Of a DNA stretch of 64,000 nt, positions 17,137-25,836 are shown piece after piece. Below the pieces are notes generated by a model that did not search any database, was not told the DNA's origin, and saw only the letters and a program-made list of their open reading frames with translations. Source of the stretch: Peptostreptococcaceae bacterium. Lineage in GTDB: Bacteria > Bacillota > Clostridia > Peptostreptococcales > Peptostreptococcaceae. Position 1 is the first letter of the stretch. The number at the start of each line of letters is the position of its first letter. The DNA lies in NCBI GenBank assembly GCA_025210335.1, contig JAOARY010000045.1, positions 1 through 64,000 on the forward strand, in the 5' to 3' direction. The position numbers were made by a program, and so were the translations under genes.

Positions 17137-18627
17137 ATGAATTTTAGTAACTCAACGACGGTTAAAACCGAGAGGCTAAAAGACAAAAGAACACTAACTG
17201 CTCAATGGAATTCCATTGATTGGCTACATGTTCAAAAACAAGTTAATAGACTACAAATTAGGATTGCTAAGGCAACAGTGATAGGTGCCATGAATAAAGT
17301 CAAAAGACTACAATATCTTCTAACACATTCATTCTATGCTAAAGCTCTTGCAGTTAATAAAGTTACATCTAATAAAGGTAAAAGCACTTCAGGTGTAGAC
17401 AACAAACTCTGGTCAACTTCTGCTTCTAAGATGAAAGCACTACTATCTCTCACAGACAAGCGATACAGAACAAAACCCCTTAAAAGAGTCTACATCGAAA
17501 AGAAAGATAAGAAAAAGAAACGACCTTTGGGAATACCTACTATGCACGACAGAGCAATGCAAACACTCTATGCTTTAGCACTAGAACCAATAGCTGAAGT
17601 TACAGGTGATAACATCTCATTTGGTTTTCGAAAAGGTAGAAGTGCAAAAGATGCTTGTGAACAAATCTTTTGTATCCTAGCAAGAAAATGTTCTCCGAAA
17701 TGGATACTTGAAGGAGATATAAAAGGTTGTTTTGACAACATTAATCACGAATGGTTATTGAATAACATCCCAACGGATAAAAAGATAATGAAACAATTCC
17801 TGAAATCAGGGTTCATTTACAAAGGTACCTTATTTCCTACTAACACCGGTTCGCCACAAGGTGGAACTATCTCAAGTATCTATGCAAATATGACACTGGA
17901 TGGACTAGAAAAACTCATCCAAGATAAATATCACAAAAACTCTAAAGGAAACATCGAAAATCACTATAGAGCTAAAACTAAAGTGAATCTTGTAAGATAT
18001 GCAGATGATTTTATCATAACTGCAAGCACACAAGAAATTGCAGAAGAACTCAAGAAAATTGTTAGCCAATTCTTAAAAGAACGAGGTTTAATGCTTTCTG
18101 AAGAAAAAACAACAATTACACACATAGATGAGGGTTTTGACTTTCTAGGATGGACATTTCGGAAATTCAAAGAGAAATTAATCATCAAGCCATCAAAGAA
18201 TTCGGTAAAAACAGTAATAAGGAAATGCGCTACAATAATTCTGAAAGAAGGAAAAGCACACCGTCAAGAAGATTTGATAAGAAGATTAAATCAAATCATC
18301 CGTGGATGGACAAATTACCACAGACACGTGGTTTCTAGTCAAACTTTTTCTTACGTCAATAACACAATCTACTTACTGCTACAACAATGGGCAAAACATC
18401 GACACCCCAATAAAAACAAATGGTGGAGATTAAACAAATACTGGCATGAATGTAACGGAAAGAGATGGGTATTCATGACGGATAAAAACAGTCTCATTAA
18501 TCTAAAGAACGTTGCAATTATTCGACACCCTAAATTACAAATTTCTAAAAACCCCTTCATAGATAAAAAATATTTCACTAAACGAAGGATGAAATTGAAA
18601 TCACTTGTTATCGCCAGAAATGGTTAA
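17137..18627 (+). CDS. ltrA: Group II intron reverse transcriptase/maturase
   Basis: This 496-residue protein helps the intron fold and copies it into new DNA sites. Reverse transcriptase blocks include RPLGIPTMHDRAMQ, GDIKGCFDNINHEWL, GSPQGGTISSIYAN and the active-site VRYADDFIITA. The maturase X domain has RRLNQIIRGWTNYHRH. The DNA-binding region (HPNKNKWWRLNKYW) is present, but the protein stops at SLVIARNG, just where a C-terminal HNH nuclease usually begins, and domain V follows directly. It therefore lacks the endonuclease. ATG 17137 is the likely start; a TTG at 17113 is possible. Confidence 0.93.
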   Translation: MNFSNSTTVKTERLKDKRTLTAQWNSIDWLHVQKQVNRLQIRIAKATVIGAMNKVKRLQYLLTHSFYAKALAVNKVTSNKGKSTSGVDNKLWSTSASKMKALLSLTDKRYRTKPLKRVYIEKKDKKKKRPLGIPTMHDRAMQTLYALALEPIAEVTGDNISFGFRKGRSAKDACEQIFCILARKCSPKWILEGDIKGCFDNINHEWLLNNIPTDKKIMKQFLKSGFIYKGTLFPTNTGSPQGGTISSIYANMTLDGLEKLIQDKYHKNSKGNIENHYRAKTKVNLVRYADDFIITASTQEIAEELKKIVSQFLKERGLMLSEEKTTITHIDEGFDFLGWTFRKFKEKLIIKPSKNSVKTVIRKCATIILKEGKAHRQEDLIRRLNQIIRGWTNYHRHVVSSQTFSYVNNTIYLLLQQWAKHRHPNKNKWWRLNKYWHECNGKRWVFMTDKNSLINLKNVAIIRHPKLQISKNPFIDKKYFTKRRMKLKSLVIARNG

Positions 18628-18638
18628 GAAATGCTTGA

Positions 18639-18673
18639 GCCGTATGAGCGGGAAACTCTCACGTACGGTTCTT
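18639..18673 (+). ncRNA. Group II intron domain V
   Basis: The 35-base hairpin begins GAGCCGTATGAG and ends CTCACGTACGGTTC, with a GAAA-type apical loop (CGGGAAACT). This is the catalytic core of group II ribozymes and looks intact. Confidence 0.92.
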
Positions 18674-18949
18674 AGATGAGGGAGAGGGAGCAATCCCTTT
18701 TCTTTAATCGATTATACATCTTATGAATTTTTTTGAAAAACAAATAATGGATTAAAATATAGTATGTTTAAAATAGATGAATGCCTTGAAAATGGGCGAA
18801 TAGAAGGTTTTTTAATATACTAAAATCTGAAGAATGTTATTTGTATAAATATGAAAATTATGATATTCTTGAAGAAGATGTTGAAAATTATATAAATTTT
18901 TACAACTATGATAGATTAGAACAAAATTAGAAGCTAAAAGTCTTTTGAG

Positions 18950-19256
18950 TTTTAGATATTTATATAATATATTTTTTATTATTTAAAGTATAGTGATAAT
19001 TGGACTTTGCTTGGGGTTGGATTATACTGGAAAGAATGCGTTGGAGCATTATTTGGGGATTGGATATATGTCAATTGCATTCTATTTGATGTTTTGATGT
19101 AATATCGATAGCATTACAATGTAATCTTGATTGGAATATTAATAAAATAATACTTAGCGGAAAAGAGAGATCTATAATGGTGATTATTTAACCTTAGTTT
19201 CTCTTGATAACTGCTAAATAGAAATGGGCATATATATTAAAAGGTAGGTGATTTCA
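18950..19256 (+). other. Gap upstream of the lmu operon
   Basis: This stretch lies between the IS3 remnant and lmuA. It holds a short open frame (18992-19099, about 35 codons, VIIGLCLGLDYTGKNALEHY...) with a hydrophobic start but no ribosome site. It also has a nested imperfect hairpin: TTAGC at 19154 with GCTAA at 19213, and AAGAGA at 19163 with TCTCTT at 19200. The hairpin is within 40 bases of the lmuA start and could be a leader structure. No clear -10/-35 pair was fixed. Confidence 0.35.
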
Positions 19257-20801
19257 GTGTTAGTTTCCCCATTTAGTGCAATTTATTCTTGGCAAGGTTA
19301 TGAGTATCAAGGACATGTTGCTCTCTTAGTTACATTACAAAAAATGAAGGAATTAGTTTTATCTGATTCAAATGAAATCAATAATATGATTTTAGAAATT
19401 GAAGGAGCAGAAGACTTTTCTATCAAGAATGGTGACAATTATCTTTCGCTTCATCAGGTCAAAAGAGGATTTTTTCAATTAGATAAAGATGGTAAAAAAG
19501 ATAAATTTTCATTTGTAATTTCTTTACTACAGTACGATGTAGAAAAAGGATATTTTCATGTCCTTCCTAATAAATCTATACCTACAGATTTTATTGAACG
19601 CACTTTAGAACATATAAATAAATTGCTTGTTGACTTAGATAAAGAAGTAAAAACTAAGGGTGAAGTTAAGAAAGATGATGAAAAAAAATTCATCATGTTA
19701 AACAAGATTATACATAATGCGAAAAAAGGTAGTCTGTATGACATTGTATATTTTGTGTGTAATGGTCAAAAAACTAAAGAGAACGTAGAACAAAAGCTGA
19801 GTAACATAAAGAATGAGCTTAATGAGTATAAGCAAAAGCTAATGGTCGGTAATAAATTGAGAAATGATGATGAACTATTGGAAAAATATACCTCTAGTTT
19901 CAATAACTCGAGAGAAGTCAAGGAATCATCATGTAGGATAATTAAGGAAATATTAAGCAAAGAAAAACCAGAGTGGAATATGATTGTCAATGATGAATAT
20001 CTACAATTTATTTATGGTCAAATATTACTTAAGTTAAAAGCTGTAATAGAAAATGATTTTATCAATGAAAAAAGTACAAAAAAAGGTAGTCAAATATATT
20101 TTTCTTCGATATATGAAACAATAACAAAAGATTACCATTCAAATGCAAACTCTATTGAATATCAATATTTTTTGCTGTGGAATAACATTCAAAATATCTA
20201 CATACAATTTCCTAAAAGGAGTTCAAATTCCTGTACAGCAGATTTATGTGATGATTGTCGTAATAATAATATCTGTAACTTGCATAAACAAATACGAGCA
20301 ATTTCAGCTATTAAAGAAGATGATTTACGTAGTTTTTTATATAGGCTCATCCTTAAAGAACCGGATAGTGGTAAACCGCATAATTTGCCTACTGATGGTG
20401 TCATCAATAGATTATTTGTTAGTCTTTTAAAAGAAATCGAACTTTTATCTTTAGAAGAGAATAATCTTATTCAAGCTCAAAAAGAAGGGAAGTTCTATAG
20501 GTTGACCCTAGATTCAAGCGGAGATGTTGAAGAACTTCAAGAGCAGTTAGTTAAGGAGCAGCTATCAGCTAATACAGATAAACTATTAATATATGAAAGT
20601 GATATTCTAATAACAGATCAACTAGATAAAGAAAACTTTATTTATGATAGCATTAATAGCACGGTAATTGGTGAGAATGAATATGAAGAATTAAAAAATA
20701 TAACCAGCGATTCTATAGATAAATTGAAAAAGAACTATAGTAAACCTAAAATAATGAGACTAATTAATCGGAGTATGGCAAAGGAGGAGCTGAATAAATG
20801 A
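19257..20801 (+). CDS. lmuA: Lamassu/ABC-3C effector: Cap4/DUF4297-like nuclease (LmuA)
   Basis: This 514-residue protein is the likely killing effector of a three-gene anti-phage system. The N-terminus has the DUF4297-type signature WQGYEYQGHVALL (residues 12-24) followed by a PD-(D/E)XK-like set: Glu49, Glu52-Asp53 and Gln67-x-Lys69 in LHQVKRG. The C-terminal half fits ABC-3C effector C-terminal domains and has a probable zinc site near residues 324-345 (CTADLCDDCRNNNICNLH). GTG 19257 is chosen because AGGTAGG ends eight bases upstream. The stop overlaps the next gene by four bases, showing tight coupling. Family knowledge: the ATPase subunit releases or activates the nuclease when it senses foreign DNA. 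Confidence 0.85.
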   Translation: MLVSPFSAIYSWQGYEYQGHVALLVTLQKMKELVLSDSNEINNMILEIEGAEDFSIKNGDNYLSLHQVKRGFFQLDKDGKKDKFSFVISLLQYDVEKGYFHVLPNKSIPTDFIERTLEHINKLLVDLDKEVKTKGEVKKDDEKKFIMLNKIIHNAKKGSLYDIVYFVCNGQKTKENVEQKLSNIKNELNEYKQKLMVGNKLRNDDELLEKYTSSFNNSREVKESSCRIIKEILSKEKPEWNMIVNDEYLQFIYGQILLKLKAVIENDFINEKSTKKGSQIYFSSIYETITKDYHSNANSIEYQYFLLWNNIQNIYIQFPKRSSNSCTADLCDDCRNNNICNLHKQIRAISAIKEDDLRSFLYRLILKEPDSGKPHNLPTDGVINRLFVSLLKEIELLSLEENNLIQAQKEGKFYRLTLDSSGDVEELQEQLVKEQLSANTDKLLIYESDILITDQLDKENFIYDSINSTVIGENEYEELKNITSDSIDKLKKNYSKPKIMRLINRSMAKEELNK

Positions 20802-21595
20802 AAATGATATTAGATGCAATTTTAAATCAATATTCATATGTTGAGCAAGAAATAAAACTACCTTCGGGAATAAATTTTTATAAGCATAAAGACAAAAATA
20901 TAGCAAGCTATTTTATAGTTAATGATATTGACTGTAGAAAATTTGAAGATGATGAAACTTCTATGAAAAATGAAATTGAGCAATTGGAAGAATTATATTC
21001 ACACTCAAAAGCTTCACAAACAGAATCATTAAAAACTAGAATTCAAAATTCGTTTACCAATAATAAAGAAGCAAGTCAGATTGATAAAAACACTTCTGCT
21101 ATTTATCTAATTCAATTAAGTGATATGGAGAAAATGAGTCAATATAGAAATATGGTATTTGCAATTGAGGAATCTCCAAATTATTTTAAACGCTACGTTA
21201 TTCCCTATACTGAATCTCAAGCGGAGCATTTGAAGTATACAATAGCTAATTATGATGGGAGAGCAATTAATGACATATTAAGCGATATTGCTAATAATGA
21301 AGATGAGTATTATAAGTTGTTAGATGGTAAAAATATAGGGAGTGAATATGAATTTGTGATTCGATTATTTTCTAAAATTCCTTTTTTACAGTATAAATTT
21401 AAGGCAGATTCAGCACCGTTATCAATTGAAAATGATATTTTGCAGAAAATTGAGGGGAAGTTAAAAGAATATCATACAGCAATTCAAACTAAAACATGCA
21501 ATATAGAACATTTGATTGAACTAGAAAGTAATCTTGTAATTGATGATGAATCTCTAGATAAAGAGTTAAACAATTTGCTCGGAGGTGATAAATAA
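20798..21595 (+). CDS. lmuC: Lamassu/ABC-3C middle component (LmuC-like)
   Basis: This 265-residue protein sits between the nuclease and the ATPase and overlaps both (ATGA with lmuA, one base with lmuB). GGAGGAG precedes the start. The segment AIEESPNYFKRYVIPYTESQ resembles the conserved core of ABC-3C middle components, which bridge effector and ATPase. No catalytic motif is visible, and the protein is acidic. The assignment rests on position, size and this motif, so sequence search could place it in a different middle-component family. Confidence 0.78.
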   Translation: MKMILDAILNQYSYVEQEIKLPSGINFYKHKDKNIASYFIVNDIDCRKFEDDETSMKNEIEQLEELYSHSKASQTESLKTRIQNSFTNNKEASQIDKNTSAIYLIQLSDMEKMSQYRNMVFAIEESPNYFKRYVIPYTESQAEHLKYTIANYDGRAINDILSDIANNEDEYYKLLDGKNIGSEYEFVIRLFSKIPFLQYKFKADSAPLSIENDILQKIEGKLKEYHTAIQTKTCNIEHLIELESNLVIDDESLDKELNNLLGGDK

Positions 21596-24012
21596 TGCCA
21601 TATGTAATTAGAGATTTAAGGGTTCAAAATTTTAAATGCTTTGACAGTAAGAAATTTTATAAGTTTAATTTTTATGTAGACAAAAATCCAACAATTTTAT
21701 CAGGACCAAATGGATTTGGTAAAACAACTTTTTTTGATGCTATAGAATTAATTTTCACCAAAAAAATTACTAGATTACAAACAACAATAGAGCGTGGAAA
21801 TGCGAATTTGAAAAAAAACATACTAATAAATGAAGCTGATAAAAATGGAGTTTTAGTTTTGACCTTAGTTGATGAGAATGATAGCTATTTATCTTTAGTA
21901 GCTATTATAAATCACAGGGTTAAAAGGTTAAATTTTGAAGAATCTATAAAATATAGCATTGTGGATGGTATTTTAGATTCCGATGATGAAATTAGGACAT
22001 TTTTAAGTAGTCCTGTGGAATGGAAATCAAGTATAAAGCATTTTGAAAGGTTAAGATTTTCACCAGAACATTTCAATGTTTACTATTACGTTTCACAAGC
22101 AGAATCAGTACACTTTTTAAAGAATTCTATTGCTGAACGTAAAGATAGCATGAACATATTATTAAATACTAAGAATGTTGATAATGATAGTAATTATATA
22201 GAAAAGAAAATTATAGGGAAAAAAAGTAGTAAGACAGGTGTTATTGTCAATGATGAGATTACTTCAATTAAAAATTTAATTAATCTAAAAATAAACAACT
22301 TGAAATTGAAAATAAAGGGAAATAATTTGGAATTACAAAAGGTAAAATATGACCAGTTATTAAGCTACACTGCTGAAATTAAGCTAGTAGATTGGGATAA
22401 AGAAAATTGCAGTAAAGATGGCAAGATGATTGTAGATATAGATAAAGCAATTACTGAAATAGAGGCATTACATTATTATGCAATTAATGCTAACGATTAT
22501 AAAAAGTATTTACATAATCAGAGGATTAATGGATTTATTAATAATAAGATTATAATGGATGATATCACTGAATATCATCCATTTATTGAACGAGATGCTG
22601 TAGACAAGGTAAAGATTAAAAATCTTATAGAACAGTGGAACAGGACAGTAAATATCTATAATCACGCAGGATTTTTTAGAAAGCAATTAGATGCTGATAG
22701 CTACAAGAAAGAAGATTTAAGTAAATTGAAAGAAATAAGTGACGATTTAATTACTGTAGATATAGAGGAAATCACCGAACTTATTACTTCAATTAATAAA
22801 ACAAATCAGACATTATCTAGCAAGCAAAAAATACTAAATGACCTAGTTGATACAAGATTAAATTTAAATCAAACGAAAAAGAGGTATGATGGAAAATCTT
22901 CAAATTGTCCATACTGTAATCATCCATATGATAGTATTGAAGAATTGGAATTAGCCTACAATAGGTTAACTGAAATTTTATCAAGAGAAAAAAGTAAGGA
23001 ATCACAAAAGAAGCAAAGTTTACTTAAGCAATTAAGTAGCAAGATAAAAAAAGATTTTGACGCAATTTCATTGATACTTAAAGATATTGATGATAAAAGG
23101 ATTAAAGATTTAAATACGCTTTCGGTTAAATATGAAAAGTTTGTTGAGGATGAAAAAAGATTAAAAGCTGTTGAAGAGGTTTATTCTTACCTTAGTAAAA
23201 CTGATACATGGATTAAGCTAGAAAGAGAAGAGAAGAAGGCTGAAGTTCAACGTATTTTACAGGAAAACATCAAAGGTTATGCTAATCTAGAATTTGATAA
23301 TAATATGCAAAAATACAATTTTGAGAGTATTCATAATAAGTTCAAAGATATATTTGCAATTGAGCAAACCAAAATTGCTGATAATGAATATGTTGTAGAG
23401 AAAATTAGTTATCTTAAATATCAGAAATCTTTGTTGAATAATAATGAAATTAGTTCAATGAGGGCAGATATAAAAAAAGATATGATTAAATTAAAAAAAA
23501 TAGAATCTGCTCGTAGTAAAATAGAGGAATTAAATAATATCTATCAAGGTTCAATAGATGGGTATAAGAATCAAATACTTAAAAAGCTGAGAGTTCCTTT
23601 ATTAATTTATACTGGTAAGATATTGCAAGATTATCAAAATGGTTTAGGTGTATTTATAAGCAAGGATGAAATGCGTTTTGTGTCTAATGGTGATGCTAAG
23701 CATGATATTCTTAATACATTTAGTTCGGGTCAGCTATCAGGATTTGTATTAGCATTTTTATTTTCTATGAATAAGCAGTATATAAGGAAATCAGAGGATG
23801 ATATTGGTTTTCTTTTAGTGGATGATCCAGTACAAACTATGGATGATATTAATATAGCATCGCTTATAGAGGTTTTACGTAATGACTTTTCAAATAAACA
23901 AATTATTATATCAACCCATGAAAATGATAAAGAAAATTATATTTTGTATAAGTTTCTAAAGTACAATTCAACTGGAAAGTCTTTTAATGTAAAAGAAAAA
24001 CTTTATATTTAG
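21595..24012 (+). CDS. lmuB: Lamassu/ABC-3C SMC-like ATPase sensor (LmuB)
   Basis: This 805-residue ABC-type ATPase of the SMC/Rad50 class probably senses phage DNA. Walker A is GPNGFGKTT (residues 37-45). Two long coiled-coil arms (about 230-435 and 445-660) meet at a Rad50-like zinc hook, CPYC, near residue 438. The head is completed by signature SSGQLSGFVLAF (about 710), Walker B LLVDDPVQTMDD (about 740) and the H-loop in STHEND (about 773). Walker B has Asp-Asp where many ABC ATPases have Asp-Glu. It is the last gene of the operon; the 300 bases after it hold nothing recognisable. Confidence 0.9.
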   Translation: MPYVIRDLRVQNFKCFDSKKFYKFNFYVDKNPTILSGPNGFGKTTFFDAIELIFTKKITRLQTTIERGNANLKKNILINEADKNGVLVLTLVDENDSYLSLVAIINHRVKRLNFEESIKYSIVDGILDSDDEIRTFLSSPVEWKSSIKHFERLRFSPEHFNVYYYVSQAESVHFLKNSIAERKDSMNILLNTKNVDNDSNYIEKKIIGKKSSKTGVIVNDEITSIKNLINLKINNLKLKIKGNNLELQKVKYDQLLSYTAEIKLVDWDKENCSKDGKMIVDIDKAITEIEALHYYAINANDYKKYLHNQRINGFINNKIIMDDITEYHPFIERDAVDKVKIKNLIEQWNRTVNIYNHAGFFRKQLDADSYKKEDLSKLKEISDDLITVDIEEITELITSINKTNQTLSSKQKILNDLVDTRLNLNQTKKRYDGKSSNCPYCNHPYDSIEELELAYNRLTEILSREKSKESQKKQSLLKQLSSKIKKDFDAISLILKDIDDKRIKDLNTLSVKYEKFVEDEKRLKAVEEVYSYLSKTDTWIKLEREEKKAEVQRILQENIKGYANLEFDNNMQKYNFESIHNKFKDIFAIEQTKIADNEYVVEKISYLKYQKSLLNNNEISSMRADIKKDMIKLKKIESARSKIEELNNIYQGSIDGYKNQILKKLRVPLLIYTGKILQDYQNGLGVFISKDEMRFVSNGDAKHDILNTFSSGQLSGFVLAFLFSMNKQYIRKSEDDIGFLLVDDPVQTMDDINIASLIEVLRNDFSNKQIIISTHENDKENYILYKFLKYNSTGKSFNVKEKLYI

Positions 24013-24310
24013 AGATAAAAAAATTATTAGTTAATAATTGGGTTTATGCCATCTGATAATTATATAAAGCTAGTTTTAAAGCTTGTTGTAAAACTTAAAA
24101 GATTGCAACGAATTTTTAAAAAATAAGAATTTTTTGTCAAATAATATTAATGAAAAAATTAACAATAAAGTAATGTGATTTTTGAAGATAATATGAAAAT
24201 GAAAAAAACTCATTTTTATACTACCTTTATATTCTTTGGAAATATTATTTGAGATATAAAAGTGTTTTATGTTTATAAAGATTAAAATATAATTTAATTA
24301 AATAAAGATT
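24013..24310. other. AT-rich gap after lmuB
   Basis: No gene, RNA or convincing terminator is visible. It separates the intact defence operon from degraded gene fragments. Confidence 0.5.
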
Positions 24311-24600
24311 TTGAGAATTAAATTTGATAACATTGGAATATTTAAAGATAGATTAATATTAGATTTTATATCAAAAGGTAGAGTATTTGATAAAACAAAA
24401 CTAAATCATATAACTGGTTATATATACTTAAAAATTTAATAGCTTTAGTTGGAATAAATGTATCTGGAAAATCTACAGCTTTAAAACTAATTAAATTTGC
24501 AATGGATATGTTATTAGGGCATAAAAATTTAAATCAAAGAATATTACCTACTGGGATACTTAAGAACAATACAATTATTAGTATTGATTTTTTCTTATTT
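24311..24600 (+). pseudogene. Remnant of an AAA-type ATPase (N-terminal part)
   Basis: Translation gives RIKFDNIGIFKDRLILDF and then, after a frameshift near 24418, LKNLIALVGINVSGKSTALKL, a typical N-terminus of AAA ATPases from defence loci with its Walker A. The rest of the ATPase is missing; the frame runs straight into the next fragment near 24600. It has no start site of its own. Probably a deletion joined it to the downstream gene. Confidence 0.7.
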
Positions 24601-24642
24601 ATTATGTTAGAAAAGTTAGCAAATGTTAGAAAGGGTGACAGA

Positions 24643-25635
24643 ATGAAATCAAATAAGGCACTAAAACCATCTGGCGTATATGTTAGAAGTGGTACAACTT
24701 CTGCACCTGCATCTGAGGATGCTATTCGTAGTATGATGAAAACTGCTGATGGGGATTCTTTTGAAAAAAATCGTTCGCTGATTCAAGATTTAACATTTAA
24801 TAGATTAGAAGAAGAATTACAGCTAAGAGGGTTGAATTTTACTGAAGTTCAAATGAAAACTTTAGGTATTCTTTCTCCTGATGATATATATACAAATATG
24901 GGCTTATTAGTATCTGATCAATGCAAACATTCAATTAAGATTGCTATTTTTCAAGGGGATGATAAATCCATATTTAAGGATAGAAAAGAACTTGAGGGTT
25001 CATTATTTGACCAACTCAATGAGGCTTATAAGACGATAGATTTTTATAATGGAACAAAAGCTACATTTGAAAATTTAATTCGAAAGGATCAAAGAGATTA
25101 CCCACAAGATGCAATAAGAGAAGCTTTGCTAAATGCAATAGTTCATAGAGATTATTCATTTAGTGGTAGTACTATTATAAATATTTATTCTAAACAAATA
25201 GAGTTTATTTCTTTAGGTGGGTTAGTTTCAGGATTGTCGTTAGAAGCAGCTATGCTTGGAGCATCACAACCTCGTAACGAAAAGCTTGCAAACTTATTTT
25301 ACAGAATGAAATTGATTGAAGCATATGGAACTGGTATTAGTAAAATAATAAGTTTTTATGAAGAAATGAGTATAAAGCCTGAATTTAAAAATGTAAAAGG
25401 AGCTTTTAGGGTAGTTCTTCCTAATACGAATACAAATAAAGTTGAGATTAGTAATGAAAAATATATGCAAGTAATAAAACTTTTAGAAAAACAAAATGAA
25501 ATTACAAGAATTAATGTTGAAAAAGTTTTAAAAATTGCAACAACTACTGCTTTGAATATACTAAAAGAGATGGTAAATGAAGGTCTTATTAAAAAAATAG
25601 GAAGTGGAATATCAACAATGTATATAATTAAATAG
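24643..25635 (+). CDS. HATPase_c_4/AlbA_2-family protein, N-terminally truncated
   Basis: The 330-residue product matches the back part of Schlafen-AlbA_2 (divergent AAA-4) proteins: KALKPSGVYVRSGTTSAPAS is the end of the AlbA_2 domain, and REALLNAIVHRDYSFSG plus QPRNEKLANLFYRMKLIEAYGTGISKI is the HATPase_c_4 part, with a C-terminal winged helix. The first ~100 residues of the AlbA_2 domain are absent, replaced by the ATPase remnant in the same frame (open from 24502). AAGGGTGA before ATG 24643 could still allow translation. Probably non-functional or partial. Confidence 0.7.
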   Translation: MKSNKALKPSGVYVRSGTTSAPASEDAIRSMMKTADGDSFEKNRSLIQDLTFNRLEEELQLRGLNFTEVQMKTLGILSPDDIYTNMGLLVSDQCKHSIKIAIFQGDDKSIFKDRKELEGSLFDQLNEAYKTIDFYNGTKATFENLIRKDQRDYPQDAIREALLNAIVHRDYSFSGSTIINIYSKQIEFISLGGLVSGLSLEAAMLGASQPRNEKLANLFYRMKLIEAYGTGISKIISFYEEMSIKPEFKNVKGAFRVVLPNTNTNKVEISNEKYMQVIKLLEKQNEITRINVEKVLKIATTTALNILKEMVNEGLIKKIGSGISTMYIIK

Positions 25636-25650
25636 AAATATTAACATTAT

Positions 25651-25786
25651 ATTATTTAATATCAAATTTTATAAATTTATGTTTATAAAAAAAGAGTTAT
25701 CTTTAATTAGATAGCTCTTTTTTGTTTAGAGAATTGACTAAAAATATAGTTAGTGATAAAATTGTAAAAAATTATATGAATATATA
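25651..25786 (+). repeat. 137-bp direct repeat, copy A (terminator plus promoter)
   Basis: Nearly identical to 30825-30961 with only scattered differences. It contains a terminator (AAAGAGTTATCT...AGATAGCTCTTTTTT) and a sigma-A-like promoter (TTGACT, 17-base spacer, TAAAAT). It ends the truncated HATPase gene and probably drives the TPR gene. Confidence 0.88.
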
Positions 25787-25836
25787 CAACTTTTCTTAGG
25801 AGAAATACTAAGGAGGCTGTTATTGGAGGAGTATAA

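Larger units (their letters stand above)
16587..18712 (+). mobile_element. Group II intron (2126 bases) with reverse transcriptase
   Basis: The 5' end is GTGCGAC, the usual group II start, and the 3' end is ...CGAT, giving the expected final AY. Domain V is at 18639-18673 and domain VI follows. The intron interrupts the transposase exactly between CAA (16584-16586) and TAT (18713-18715), so removal restores the frame. Structured non-coding RNA (domains I-III) fills 16587-17136. The encoded protein begins at 17137 in domain IV. Group II introns splice themselves and insert by reverse splicing and target-primed reverse transcription. No duplicate was seen in the window. Confidence 0.93.
15984..18949 (+). 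pseudogene. Decayed IS3-family transposase split by a group II intron
   Basis: Exon 1 (15984-16586) encodes an OrfA/OrfB-like stretch: HTH remnant, then the rve integrase core with the first Asp in WLTDVTEF and the second in HSDRGFQ. Exon 2 resumes at 18713 with YTSYEFF. Joined, they read HSDRGFQ-YTS, the normal IS3 order. Exon 2 is broken by TGA at 18734 and a frameshift near 18810; the catalytic Glu region survives as NGRIEGFF, then ILKSEECYLYKYENYDILEEDVENYINFYN, out of frame. The transposase therefore could not work even after splicing. Its ends are not clear. It marks the left edge of the defence island. Confidence 0.85.

Noticed and set aside
24502-25635. One intact gene from 24502 to 25635
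   Set aside because: The first ~33 codons belong to an ATPase remnant with a Walker A just upstream. The rest lacks the front of its AlbA_2 domain. It is a deletion fusion rather than a normal gene.
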